Below the pieces are notes generated by a model, which worked only from the letters and a program-made list of their open reading frames with translations, was not told where the DNA came from and did not search any database. Positions 48,401-57,519 of a stretch of DNA of 64,000 nt are shown in pieces. The stretch spans positions 2,046,001 through 2,110,000 of the forward strand of contig JMMB01000007.1 in the NCBI GenBank assembly GCA_000686145.1, read 5' to 3'. Source of the DNA: Peptostreptococcaceae bacterium VA2. Its GTDB lineage: Bacteria > Bacillota > Clostridia > Peptostreptococcales > Peptostreptococcaceae. Positions within the stretch are counted from its first letter, which is position 1, and each line of letters opens with the position of its first letter. A program made the position numbers and the translations under genes.

Positions 48401-49149
48401 TTTTCATCTCCAAATTGCATAACTTCTTTATATGGCATTAAAAATCCATCAGTAAAGTCTGGTCTTATTGAGTGCTCTATATTTCTCTCCCATAATACAG
48501 ATTTCATTTTATCATCTTTAGAGTATTTATATTCTACTAAACCACCTACATTTTTAACTCTACCAATTCCTATTATTACTCTTTTTGAATCTTCTATAAA
48601 AGGAACCTCTTTTGCATAGAAAATACATAAAGACTTATCCTCTTCTATATGTTCAAAGAAACAATCTAACAATTGTTCTTGATTATATTTTGATTGTACC
48701 CAACTTGTGTTAAATCCTAAATCAGGTTCTTTATCATGATTAACTTTTAATCCATATAATCGTCCTAGTTCATTCATATTAGATTTTAGCATCCATCTAT
48801 ATGGTACACCTGCTGCTGAATATTTTTTATATATAAATTCTGTCGGTAGAAAATGAGCATATTTAGGATTTTTTCGTTTAACATACGGATGTTCTTTACG
48901 CGTGATATAGTCATTTTGAGACATAAAATTTCCTCTTTCTCCTAAACAAGGAGGTACTTCTTTATGATTCAATTCAGAAAATTCAATTCCTTTTATATTC
49001 TGTTCAGTATGTTCATCTTTACTTAATGTTATATTTTTTATTCTTAGACATGCTAGGTTATTTTTTGGATCTTCACATACACATCCATTCCATCCAGAAT
49101 CATGCCATGGTACTCTTAGTGATATATGTTTTATTGGATATTTTTTCAA
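45478..49149 (-). CDS. RecD-like SF1 helicase with C-terminal nuclease domain
   Basis: 1223 residues. Residues ~640-1080 are an SF1B helicase: Walker A GEAGTGKTSIIKF, Walker B TVIIDEASMLTLD, motif III VGDTRQLPPIGSG, and the RecD-type VHKSQGSQFNKV and TALTRQKEKVI. The C-terminus (~1120-1223) has SKSELIISERL, YPDFTIEDDYGAIYYWEHCG, a PD-(D/E)XK-like nuclease with E-D-E spacing. The ~600-residue N-terminal region is not recognised. Such fusions occur in defence islands. A stand-alone gene with its own terminators upstream. Confidence 0.75.
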   Translation of the reverse strand: MKKYPIKHISLRVPWHDSGWNGCVCEDPKNNLACLRIKNITLSKDEHTEQNIKGIEFSELNHKEVPPCLGERGNFMSQNDYITRKEHPYVKRKNPKYAHFLPTEFIYKKYSAAGVPYRWMLKSNMNELGRLYGLKVNHDKEPDLGFNTSWVQSKYNQEQLLDCFFEHIEEDKSLCIFYAKEVPFIEDSKRVIIGIGRVKNVGGLVEYKYSKDDKMKSVLWERNIEHSIRPDFTDGFLMPYKEVMQFGDENINFPIKEMVAFAPDDQFEEYSYATEHLSNDTVIESLINCMKALCIIQGNIKVDYSNQIRWINATLEAVWRYRGAYPGLGSVLTSFGVELGNFIAKSLEDKIDDENPWYYIDDLFENPSKYLDKNLVKVITNTLKETWKLMKQERNQYLKLLSRFDINIDQASMLLDSSARKKEGIDCLDLEILENPYELFELTRDTQFPIGIGIIDRGVFPIEAINNKFPLEEPSRIDGGNDKRRIRALIIHILDNASNEGHTLLPIYEVRRRLEKLPLDPPCIVSEDILNVVESYFKDKINIIELRDKNKAYQLNSLYKMENFIKTTVEKRMKSKKHEVNSDWEEIMNDAFGIVEDIKDYEDRTIEILARKEKLNALDVMSKGKISALVGEAGTGKTSIIKFLLSSDEIKNGETLLLAPTGKARVRLEEINKDLNLTAHTVAQFLSKSKRFNWKTLKYRMIGRTDEKSYGTVIIDEASMLTLDMIAALFECIKKSKRIILVGDTRQLPPIGSGRPFVDIVNYFRSYKEKNNKELLCELKVLNRQRNSSNEERLDTLLSKWFAGGEIHPSQDEIFDKIQGKRKNDHLTFVPWENEDDYYKKLEEVLVEELELENIEDINGFNRSLGAIDYKESTYFNLGAANKIEDWQILSPIKNPLFGCNTINHWIHKTFRERTVENSSKVYNRKLPKPLGIDQIVYGDKIINIANNARNCYPKDGNTEYLANGEIGIVVDGFNKKTLNYTNVEFSTQKGYKYGFSKGDFGEERDDTPLELAYGITVHKSQGSQFNKVILVIPKNCRLLSREMLYTALTRQKEKVIILYQGSIHDLKEYSLDRCSETARRLTNLFMNPRPYYDKDRHSFLDKNLVHRNSKGDIFRSKSELIISERLIAKEISYDYEKALDLSGRTRYPDFTIEDDYGAIYYWEHCGLMNDYKYKKRWKDKLKLYKDNKIYDINDGGNLIITYEDGTNGIDICEIDKIISKLE

Positions 49150-49251
49150 TTTGTTTCACCCCATATTATATAAAATGACTTCATTATTAATTATACCATT
49201 TTTTTACAATTATCCTAATTGTATTACCTATTACGTAATATTTAAAATAAA

Positions 49252-49288
49252 AAAAGATATCATAAGCTAACAAGCCTTGATATCTTTT
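49252..49288. terminator. hairpin between the res and helicase genes
   Basis: AAAAGATATCA/TGATATCTTTT, 11 bp with 15-base loop. Confidence 0.6.
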
Positions 49289-49340
49289 CTCATTTGCAAT
49301 TAGATATAACTACAACTCTTCTATTTCAGTAATTAGAGAA

Positions 49341-49376
49341 AAACACCAATACTCTAGTTAAATAGTATTGGTGTTT
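49341..49376 (-). terminator. intrinsic terminator of the type III R-M operon
   Basis: AAACACCAATACT/AGTATTGGTGTTT, 13-bp stem, then TTTTT on the minus strand, starting three bases after the res stop. Confidence 0.85.
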
Positions 49377-49379
49377 ATT

Positions 49380-52355
49380 CTATACACTAACCATAAACTT
49401 TTCAACATCTGATACTGGAGCTCTAAACTCAGCATCAGTACCTAAAGCTTCAAAATGCTTTTCAGCACATGTTATTTTAGCATCTTCTTCTGGTCTTAAT
49501 AACTTCCTATCACTAGTACCCTTAGTCTCTATGACAAAGTAAAGTTTCTCTTTTCCACCCTTTTCAATAACACAGGCCCAGTCTGGATTATAATTTCCAA
49601 GAGGTGTATCTATCTTAAACCAACTTGGAAGCTTAACATATACCTTAACATTATCATCCATTTCAAATCTTTTGGCAAACTTAAGCTCTATATTAGAATC
49701 GCATACAGCATAATTATAAGGTGATTTTTTACTTTCCACTATCTTATCATTTAAATATGCAAGTAAAGTTTCATCTTCACTATTAAAAGTTTCAACAGAA
49801 TAGTAGTCTTCTAACTTCTCATACCTTATACCGTTAGCTACAAAAACTCTAAGTTCTAATTTTATAAGCCTTGTAACCTCTTCTATAAATTTCTGTGGAT
49901 TTAGTTTAAAATCTTCCAATCTCTTAGATCCTATCAATATGATTATTATAGTCTTCCTAGTTAAGTTAGTCTTATTTTGTAACTCTGTTATAACATCTGG
50001 TAAGTAATTTGTAAAATAAGTTTCCTCTTCTGCACCTTCAGTTTTTAGCTTAGAAGTAGCTCCAAGTTCTCTATTTATATCTACCGTATCTTTTCTAGAT
50101 ATTATCTTTGGTGCTTGAATTTTTTCCATCTTATATATACTATCAATACACTTATTTATAAGGCTTACACTATCAAAATCAACCGAATAAATAGTTTTTG
50201 TATTTATTTTTCCCCATAAAGCTACAAACTCTTCACTGTCTACAACGGCTTTATTCAACCTAACTCTTTCTTTTTTGGTAGCATCTTTTATTTCGTATAC
50301 TTTACATCTATTTTCTAATTCATCAAATACTTGTGCATGCCACTGTGCAAATTCAGTTCCTCTTAGTATAAACTTCTCATCTACATTATCAGATTCAACA
50401 GCTTGCTTTAACTTCGGTTGTATATTACCCTTTTTATCAATATACTCCTTGTGTACAAGAATCTTAAATACATCCTCAGACATATCATATCCAAGGTATT
50501 CATCTTTTTGTTTTTCAACATTATATCTCTTTGCATTAGCAAATGAATGTTTCTCTATAACTCCGAACTTTACACCTGTATCTTCTTGTAATTCTTTTTG
50601 TAAACTATTTACAAACTCAGCATAAGACTCATTGGCCATAACAGTCAGAGTATTTACACTAGTATCGTTAATACGTTCTCCTGTTTGATCAACTGCAAGC
50701 CTTAGACCCCTACCAATCTCTTGTCTACGTCTTATATAAGTTCCAGCACTATCTTTTAACGTACATATTTGGAATACATTTGGATTATCCCATCCTTCTC
50801 TAAGAGCAGAGTGAGAAAATATGAATCTAAGCGGATTACTCATATCTAGTAATCTTTCTTTATCTCTCATTATCAAACTGTATACATCATCATCTGCTTG
50901 AGTATTCCCCTTAGTATCTTTTAGCTTACCTTTTTTATCTTGAGCAAAATATCCATTATGTGTAGATCCAATAGATATATTTCTATTTATATTATTTTTA
51001 AATCTATCTTGCTTTATAAGATTCTCATACTCTTCTTCAAACATAGTTGCATACTTACCTTGAAGTATCGCACCATCTTTGCAATAATCCCTATAATTAG
51101 CTACCTTATCTATGAAAAATAAGCTAAGCACTTTTATTCCCTTTTTGTTTAATCTATTTTCCTTTTCTAAATGTTCTTCTATAGTTTTTCTTATCTGATA
51201 TCTTTTGATGACATCTTCATCAATATCACCTATAGCCTTGTTAAGTCCTATAGTATCTCCATTAATGATAATATATTCATCATCTTCACCCCAACTTATA
51301 TCCTCAATTACATAACTTCTATAAATTTCACGATCTCCAGATATATCAAATAAATCATCACCTAGTTTTATAGATTTAGTAGTTCTCTTAACAGCACCTT
51401 TTTTATCTTGAACATCTATTTCAACCTTAGCTTTACGTTCACTAACATCTACAAGCCTTATGTATGGTTTATTAAAAGATTGCTCACTTCTTACAGATAA
51501 TACTTCTATTCTCTTAACTAGCCTTTGTTCATAAGCATCAACTGCATCTAATCTATATACCATATTATATTTCTCTACATGAGTTGCAGAGTATCTTAAC
51601 GTACACATAGGCTCTAATGACTTTATAGCTTCTTTTGACTTAGGTGTAGTATCAACACTTTGTGGTTCGTCTATTATAACTATAGGATTAGTTTCTTTTA
51701 TTAGATCTATAGGTTTTTGTCCATCTAACTTGTCTTGTGCTCTATGTATAATATTTGCTTTATCTTCTTTCTCAGGATCTGTGAATCCCTTTCTAAAAGC
51801 ATCTATATTTATAATCATTATTTGTATATTACTTGAAGTAGCAAAGTTTCTAACTTGTTCTAGTTTAGATGAATCATATACAAAATACTCAACAGGTATA
51901 TTATCATATATATCACCAAAATGTTCTTTAGTTATTTGTAATGACTTATCTACACCTTCACGGATAGCAACAGATGGTACAACTATAACAAACTTTGTAA
52001 ATCCATATTTTTGATTTAACTCATATATACTTTTAAGATACACATAAGTCTTTCCAGTACCCGTTTCCATTTCAACTGTAAAATTCATTCCATCTAATTT
52101 TTCAGTTCTTGGTAGATTATTTTTCATTTGTATCTTTTGAACATTTTCAAGTATATCATCACCGATAAGTTCTAACTTATTACCTATACCAGTAGAACTT
52201 TGAACAACTCCCATTTGTAGCTGTGCATCATTTAAGTTTTTACCAGTTAATACTGTAAAATTAGACTGCATTACACTTTGTCCATCAAATATATGTACAA
52301 CAGATTTTATAGCTTCATTTTGATACTTCAAGTCTGATTTAAACTTTAATTTCAT
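49380..52355 (-). CDS. type III restriction enzyme, Res subunit
   Basis: 991 residues. SF2 helicase core: Walker A METGTGKTYVYLK, DExx-box VIIDEPQSVD, motif VI region FSHSALREGWDNPNVFQICTL. The C-terminal endonuclease carries GNYNPDWACVI and LYFVIETKG, the PD...ExK active site. It translocates along DNA and cuts when unmodified head-to-head sites meet. Its ATG lies two bases after the Mod stop, forming the standard mod-res operon. Confidence 0.92.
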   Translation of the reverse strand: MKLKFKSDLKYQNEAIKSVVHIFDGQSVMQSNFTVLTGKNLNDAQLQMGVVQSSTGIGNKLELIGDDILENVQKIQMKNNLPRTEKLDGMNFTVEMETGTGKTYVYLKSIYELNQKYGFTKFVIVVPSVAIREGVDKSLQITKEHFGDIYDNIPVEYFVYDSSKLEQVRNFATSSNIQIMIINIDAFRKGFTDPEKEDKANIIHRAQDKLDGQKPIDLIKETNPIVIIDEPQSVDTTPKSKEAIKSLEPMCTLRYSATHVEKYNMVYRLDAVDAYEQRLVKRIEVLSVRSEQSFNKPYIRLVDVSERKAKVEIDVQDKKGAVKRTTKSIKLGDDLFDISGDREIYRSYVIEDISWGEDDEYIIINGDTIGLNKAIGDIDEDVIKRYQIRKTIEEHLEKENRLNKKGIKVLSLFFIDKVANYRDYCKDGAILQGKYATMFEEEYENLIKQDRFKNNINRNISIGSTHNGYFAQDKKGKLKDTKGNTQADDDVYSLIMRDKERLLDMSNPLRFIFSHSALREGWDNPNVFQICTLKDSAGTYIRRRQEIGRGLRLAVDQTGERINDTSVNTLTVMANESYAEFVNSLQKELQEDTGVKFGVIEKHSFANAKRYNVEKQKDEYLGYDMSEDVFKILVHKEYIDKKGNIQPKLKQAVESDNVDEKFILRGTEFAQWHAQVFDELENRCKVYEIKDATKKERVRLNKAVVDSEEFVALWGKINTKTIYSVDFDSVSLINKCIDSIYKMEKIQAPKIISRKDTVDINRELGATSKLKTEGAEEETYFTNYLPDVITELQNKTNLTRKTIIIILIGSKRLEDFKLNPQKFIEEVTRLIKLELRVFVANGIRYEKLEDYYSVETFNSEDETLLAYLNDKIVESKKSPYNYAVCDSNIELKFAKRFEMDDNVKVYVKLPSWFKIDTPLGNYNPDWACVIEKGGKEKLYFVIETKGTSDRKLLRPEEDAKITCAEKHFEALGTDAEFRAPVSDVEKFMVSV

Positions 52356-52357
52356 TC

Positions 52358-54181
52358 CTATACACTCCTTACATCAGTTATTCCAAACTGCTTTAAGTTT
52401 TGCATAGAATTCATTTTTAAAGAATCACTTCCAAATCCTGTTTCTTTAAATACTACTTTCATATCCATAAACTCTGATTTATATTTAGGTATTTCCTTTA
52501 TGATCTCTTCAGTTATATTATCTTCTAAGCAAACTATTAATGAACCCCTACCTATATTAAATAAAGTCTTATCTCCTACTTTAACTTCTTGTATAGGTGC
52601 TGTAAGTTCTATTCCCATCTTTATAAGCATTTCAAATAATAGGTCTTCTTTAGTTCTTCCAGATTTTAAGTTATCTACCATTTCTTCTAATGTAACTGCT
52701 ATCTCATCATAGTTTGGGTTCCATTCTTTTATATTAGAATCATCTAATTTAAACACTTTAAATCCTATATCTAAATCTGTTTTTCCACTTTCTGATACTA
52801 CCTTTTCTCCTGCACGTCTTATACGTTCTTTTCCTATTTCACATATATTTTTATATCCTGCTTTGTATGCTTCGCTTTTTTCTTCGTTTATTTCTGGAAG
52901 TTGTATCATTATAAATTTACGTTTACCACCATCTTCTGAATTAAGTTGCATAACTGAATGTGCTGTCGTTGCTGATCCTGAGAAAAAGTCTACTATTATA
53001 TCATCTTTATTTGTAGCTATATAACACATTCTATATAATAGCTTTACTGGTTTAGGGTAATCAAAGAATTTTTTATCATCAAAAATATCTTTTACCTCTT
53101 TAGATGCCTCTTGTGTATGCCCTACCTCACTGTAATACCATAAGCTTATAGGAACCCTACCTTGTTGTACCTCACTTAAAAACCTTTTTATTCTTGGAGT
53201 ATTTTCTCCTGTTTCTCCAAACCAAATTCTATTATCCTTTACTAATTCTTCAAATTTTTCTTTTGATGTTCTCCAACATCTTCCGTGTGGAGGGTTTATA
53301 ATTTTACCACTAGGCGTTTCTATTGGAAAATCATAATTTGCACTATAAGTAGCTACTGTTAAGTTATCAGATTGCCAAGGCCCTCTTTCGTCATTATCTG
53401 GGTTTTTATATCTTTCTATTTGTTCTTGTGTCATCGGCAGTAGGTTTCTATTAAACAGAGGCTTACTTTTTGCATAACATAATATTTGTTCATGGTTTAA
53501 AGAAAAATATTTCGCATCATTCTGTGGAGCATACTTTTTCTCCCAAGCTATCTCACTTACAAGATTATCTTCTCCAAATATTTCATCGCATAATTTTCTT
53601 AAATTAGCAACTTCATTTTCATCTATAGATATAAATATAACTCCATCTTCTTTAAGTAAGTTCCTAGCTAACTTTAAACGTGGATACATCATATTTAACC
53701 AATCAGTATGGTATCTTCCATTAGTCTCTGGATTGGCCTTAGTAGTCTGATTAGTAAGTTCTTTATAATTAGATATATTATCTCTAAAATTATCCTTATA
53801 AACAAAATCCTTACCCGTATTATAAGGTGGATCTATATATATCATTTTAACTTTTCCAAAGTAACTCTTTTGAAGAAGCTTAAGTACTTCTAAATTATCG
53901 CCTTCTATGTATAAATTTTCTGTGTTATCCCAGTTCTTACTGCTATCAAAATCTGGTCTTAAAGTTCCCATTGATGGAGTTTGTGCTATTTTTATAGCAT
54001 TATTTTTACCATTCCATCTAAATTCATATCTTTCATCATTAGCTTCTATACTATCTCCTAAAATTAACTTTAGCTTATCAAAATCTATTTTTCCTTCAGT
54101 AAATACTTCAGGAAAAATCTGCTTTAAGCTATCTATATTATTTTCTGTTAAGTTCATGCTTTGTCCATTTAATTTTTCCAT
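52358..54181 (-). CDS. type III DNA methyltransferase, Mod subunit
   Basis: 607 residues. Adenine-methyltransferase motifs in the beta-class order: DPPYNTGKDFVY (motif IV, ~120) followed by DFFSGSATTAHSVMQ (motif I, ~385). The variable target-recognition region between them (roughly residues 200-370) defines the sequence recognised. It modifies one strand of the site and guides the Res subunit. Starts after AGGAGG-like sequence; promoter region shared divergently with the ABC-3C effector. Confidence 0.93.
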   Translation of the reverse strand: MEKLNGQSMNLTENNIDSLKQIFPEVFTEGKIDFDKLKLILGDSIEANDERYEFRWNGKNNAIKIAQTPSMGTLRPDFDSSKNWDNTENLYIEGDNLEVLKLLQKSYFGKVKMIYIDPPYNTGKDFVYKDNFRDNISNYKELTNQTTKANPETNGRYHTDWLNMMYPRLKLARNLLKEDGVIFISIDENEVANLRKLCDEIFGEDNLVSEIAWEKKYAPQNDAKYFSLNHEQILCYAKSKPLFNRNLLPMTQEQIERYKNPDNDERGPWQSDNLTVATYSANYDFPIETPSGKIINPPHGRCWRTSKEKFEELVKDNRIWFGETGENTPRIKRFLSEVQQGRVPISLWYYSEVGHTQEASKEVKDIFDDKKFFDYPKPVKLLYRMCYIATNKDDIIVDFFSGSATTAHSVMQLNSEDGGKRKFIMIQLPEINEEKSEAYKAGYKNICEIGKERIRRAGEKVVSESGKTDLDIGFKVFKLDDSNIKEWNPNYDEIAVTLEEMVDNLKSGRTKEDLLFEMLIKMGIELTAPIQEVKVGDKTLFNIGRGSLIVCLEDNITEEIIKEIPKYKSEFMDMKVVFKETGFGSDSLKMNSMQNLKQFGITDVRSV

Positions 54182-54311
54182 AGTTACCTCCTCTATATAC
54201 CTTACTGTAATTAAAATTTACATTAATAGTATACCATAATTTAATGATTAACTAGAATCTTACTTTTCACGCCTTTTGATGCGCTTTATATATACAATTA
54301 TTGGATTAATA

Positions 54312-54340
54312 TTGACTTGCATACAAGTTAATATTAATAT
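54312..54340 (+). promoter_or_regulatory. promoter with dyad for the ABC-3C effector gene
   Basis: TTGACT (54312-54317), 17 bp, TAATAT (54335-54340). The inverted repeat ACTTG-CATA-CAAGT (54315-54328) overlaps the -35, a likely repressor site. Confidence 0.6.
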
Positions 54341-54398
54341 AAAATATGTAGTAATTTAAGTTATTTTAGATTTAATCATTTGATAAAGGGAGATTTTT

Positions 54399-55352
54399 AT
54401 GAATAGTGAGTTTTTAACAGAAGTAATGTTTGAAAATAAAATGCTAAAATGTATGGGTAATGAATTTCAAAATTTATTTTATCAAGTAATGAAAAAATAT
54501 AACAAAAATTTTATTGAAATAAAACCTCAAGGATCTCAAGGAGATAGAAAATGTGATGGGTATATAAAAAATGAAGGCATATTTTATCAAGTTTACGGAC
54601 CTGAAGATGCTTCAAATGCTCAAACTCAAAAATATGCGATTTCAAAGTTAAAAGAAGATTTTGAAGGACTCTATGTTCATACTAATAATGGTCATTATGA
54701 AACTGTGAAAGAATTTCATTTTGTAATAAATACAAAAGGTAATCAAGGTATATATCCTGATCTTGCCGATAAGTTAAATGAACTATCACAAACTTATACT
54801 CATATAGAGTTTGGATATATTGACACTAATGAAATCATTAGTATTTTTATGGATCTTAGAAGTAACCATAAGCGTCAAATTTTAACAAGCTTCATTCCTG
54901 ACATTAATTTTGCTGATATTAAATTCTCTATAGTTCAAGATATAGTTAGTTATCTTAGTAAAAATGTTTCTAGAAATATTTTTACTGATCATCTTATTGT
55001 TCCAGACTTTCATAAAAAAATAGAATTTAATAATTTAAGCAGTAAAATTTCAAATGCCTTAGAAGAAGCTGATAGCTGTGTATATAAATTAGACGAGTTT
55101 CTTATTGAATCATACTCTGATACTTTCAAAAATGAATTATGCCATATATACAAAACATTATATAATGAGTCCAAAGAATTATACCCAAATAACTCCGATG
55201 AACAATTTAAATACATATTAAATTCTTCTTACGATAAAAAGAATACATTAGATATACAAACTGAAAATCAATATATTTCAAATATACTTATTATCATGGC
55301 TAAATATTTTAGTTCTTGTGATATATTTGAAGAACCTAAAAAAATAGACTAG
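54399..55352 (+). CDS. ABC-three-component system effector, nuclease-like
   Basis: 317 residues. The N-terminal half has a PD-(D/E)XK-like pattern: FIEIKPQGSQGDRKCDGYI and GIFYQVYGPED (acid residues with a Q/E-x-Y-x strand). The C-terminal half (~200-317) is all-helical, as in the domains that couple ABC-3C effectors to their ATPase. The ATPase and middle-component genes lie just after it, convergent. AAAGGGAGA precedes the ATG. The toxic activity of the nuclease would be released on infection. Assignment as the ABC-3C effector rests on context and the helical C-terminus. Confidence 0.65.
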   Translation: MNSEFLTEVMFENKMLKCMGNEFQNLFYQVMKKYNKNFIEIKPQGSQGDRKCDGYIKNEGIFYQVYGPEDASNAQTQKYAISKLKEDFEGLYVHTNNGHYETVKEFHFVINTKGNQGIYPDLADKLNELSQTYTHIEFGYIDTNEIISIFMDLRSNHKRQILTSFIPDINFADIKFSIVQDIVSYLSKNVSRNIFTDHLIVPDFHKKIEFNNLSSKISNALEEADSCVYKLDEFLIESYSDTFKNELCHIYKTLYNESKELYPNNSDEQFKYILNSSYDKKNTLDIQTENQYISNILIIMAKYFSSCDIFEEPKKID

Positions 55353-55380
55353 AGAATTTTTATTATCTCTAGTCTATTTT
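55341..55380. terminator. bidirectional terminator between effector and ATPase genes
   Basis: AAAATAGACTAGAGA/TCTCTAGTCTATTTT, 15-bp stem, 10-base loop; it contains both stop codons. Confidence 0.9.
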
Positions 55381-57099
55381 CATGTCTATTTTAGTTCCTA
55401 AAAGTTTAGATTCATCTGATGAATCTAATAATTCAATTACAATTTTACTTTTCATATATTCTGCAAATTCATTGTCTTCATTTTGTAATGCTATCTCTAT
55501 AACATTATCAAATACATCATTATTTATATTCAAAATATATTGATATCCTTTATTTATACAAATATCTTTAGCTAATTTTAGCATCTTATAAATTTGCCTT
55601 GGGTCTGTTTCACTAAACACATTATTGTCATGATATATGAATCTTACATTATGATTATTTTGAAGCGTTAAGTTTATAAAGTCCATACAAAAAACTTTTA
55701 CTTTGTTTATACCCATAGATCCTTCGCCACTTACCATAGGCTCTATATTAAATCTTATTTTATTATCACCTGTATTATTTTTTACAGATATACCAGCTTC
55801 TTTTTTATCATTATATATATAATCTATATATTCTTTAAATTTAGTTGATACATTTTCAATTTTTAGCTGATTATCTATTAACCATTTATCAGCCTGAGCA
55901 TCTGCTTTAGCAAAGTCTACCTTTAAATCATTTATCTTTTGTGTTATTCCGTTAATCATCTTATTATAGCTTTCTGTCTTTTGAAGCTTAAGCTTCATAT
56001 CTGTTAGCTTATTTTGTAATGATTCATATTCAGATATAGAACCAGTTTCACTTAAATACTTAGTATTTTCATTTATTATTTTATTTATTGAATTTAATTC
56101 TTCTCTTATGCTTTTAAGCTCTTTCTCTATCTTTTCTCTATCTTTTCTAAGTCTTATTTGTCTACTATCTAATAACTTATAGTGAAAATCTGAAACTTCA
56201 TTTAATGACTTTTTTATCATATCAGGTAATACTAACTTTGAATTTTCATATAAGTTTATAACCTCTTGAGAGTTAACATCTATTTTTACTTTTAAACTTT
56301 CATTTATATTTTTAAGTCTATTTTCATATAAAGTTACTTGATTTAATAAATCATTTTTTTCATACTTTAAGTCGTCAATTTCTATTTTTATATCATTATA
56401 CTCTTCAGATATATTAAATTGACTTATACTCGTTCCTAAGTCTTCTATGTCTTTTTTTAAATTATTTATGGATACACTTATATCAATACCATCGGTTACT
56501 ATCGCCTTTATATCTTCATCTTTTTCTATTAGCTTCTTATTATCTTTTAATTGCTTTATCTTTTCTTTCAATCTAACTTTTTCAGCAGCTAAATCTATAT
56601 TTAATCCTAATAAAAATGCACTACTTAAAGATTTAACATCAACTTGTTCTTTATCTTTACATTGGTCCCAGTCTAAATATCCATATGGAGGTATCCTCAT
56701 AAACCTAGATATTAAATTTCTATACGATAAGCCTTTATATTCCTGTTCAAAGTAAAATAAATTACTTTCCATAAAATATTTAAAGTCATTAATACTCTTT
56801 TTCTCATTATTTAGTATAATATTTTTCTGGTTTGTACTATTTCTAGTAGATGTATATTGCTTATCATTTAATTTAAAATCTAAGCTAAAATTCCATTCAT
56901 CTAATTTTTGTAGTGATTTTATGCTACTACTTCCTAAACAAAAATCTATTAATCTTAAAGATAAAGTTTTACCTACACCATTAAATGTTTTTCCGTTATC
57001 CTTTGTAGTCTTTTTTCCTAAAATTATATTTATATTGCTATCTTCAAATTCAATATCTCTAAAAGATTCTCTATCACAATATAATTTATTTAATATCAT
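55369..57099 (-). CDS. ABC-3C system ATPase (DUF2326, SMC-like)
   Basis: 576 residues from the ATG at 57099 (GAGGGGTG upstream). Walker A-like region ILGKKTTKDNGKTFNGVGKT, a long central coiled coil (~180-400) and a C-terminal DUF2326 part with SGEGSMGINKVKVF (signature) and FIYHDNNVFSETDPRQI (Walker B/D-loop). It is an SMC/RecN-like ABC ATPase of the three-component defence systems. It overlaps the middle-component gene by 14 bases. Confidence 0.8.
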   Translation of the reverse strand: MILNKLYCDRESFRDIEFEDSNINIILGKKTTKDNGKTFNGVGKTLSLRLIDFCLGSSSIKSLQKLDEWNFSLDFKLNDKQYTSTRNSTNQKNIILNNEKKSINDFKYFMESNLFYFEQEYKGLSYRNLISRFMRIPPYGYLDWDQCKDKEQVDVKSLSSAFLLGLNIDLAAEKVRLKEKIKQLKDNKKLIEKDEDIKAIVTDGIDISVSINNLKKDIEDLGTSISQFNISEEYNDIKIEIDDLKYEKNDLLNQVTLYENRLKNINESLKVKIDVNSQEVINLYENSKLVLPDMIKKSLNEVSDFHYKLLDSRQIRLRKDREKIEKELKSIREELNSINKIINENTKYLSETGSISEYESLQNKLTDMKLKLQKTESYNKMINGITQKINDLKVDFAKADAQADKWLIDNQLKIENVSTKFKEYIDYIYNDKKEAGISVKNNTGDNKIRFNIEPMVSGEGSMGINKVKVFCMDFINLTLQNNHNVRFIYHDNNVFSETDPRQIYKMLKLAKDICINKGYQYILNINNDVFDNVIEIALQNEDNEFAEYMKSKIVIELLDSSDESKLLGTKIDMKID

Positions 57100-57337
57100 T
57101 ATATATTTCACCCCTCTCATTCATATTTACTGAACCCATAATGTATAGTAAATCTATTGTAAGTATAAAATTATCAAAAGTATGTTTCTTTTTTATCGTT
57201 CCGCTATCTATGTAGATTTCATTTAATTCTTTCCAACAATCATCTATACTTTTAGGATTATCTAATATTGATAATACGAAGGCTCCCAATCCTATTAATG
57301 ATTCAGACATATTTATATTTTTACCTGGCATTATCAT
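57086..57337 (-). CDS. ABC-3C middle component (small)
   Basis: 83 residues from the ATG at 57337 (AGGAGGTG seven bases upstream; a GTG at 57346 is less likely). All-helical: PGKNINMSESLIGLGAFVL and FDNFILTIDLLYIMGSV. Short helical proteins immediately upstream of a DUF2326 ATPase are the middle components of ABC-3C systems and link ATPase to effector. Identification is mostly by position and the 'SLIGLGAFVL...DLLYIMG' pattern. Confidence 0.7.
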   Translation of the reverse strand: MIMPGKNINMSESLIGLGAFVLSILDNPKSIDDCWKELNEIYIDSGTIKKKHTFDNFILTIDLLYIMGSVNMNERGEIYNDIK

Positions 57338-57463
57338 ATTTATCACCTCCTAATTATATATCTGACTTAAATTTCAAAACATAACATTATATCATATAAT
57401 ATTATATTTAACTATGTTCTATTATATTATATCATTTTTCAGATTTTTTACATAAAAAAATAT

Positions 57464-57496
57464 AAAGCCTTGACTAATTTTAAATGTCAAAGCTTT
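57464..57496 (-). terminator. terminator after the DUF4391 gene
   Basis: AAAGC-CTTGAC with GTCAA-AGCTTT (one bulge), then TATATTTTTTT on the minus strand. Confidence 0.65.
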
Positions 57497-57519
57497 ACGT
57501 AAATATATAAGATATAATT

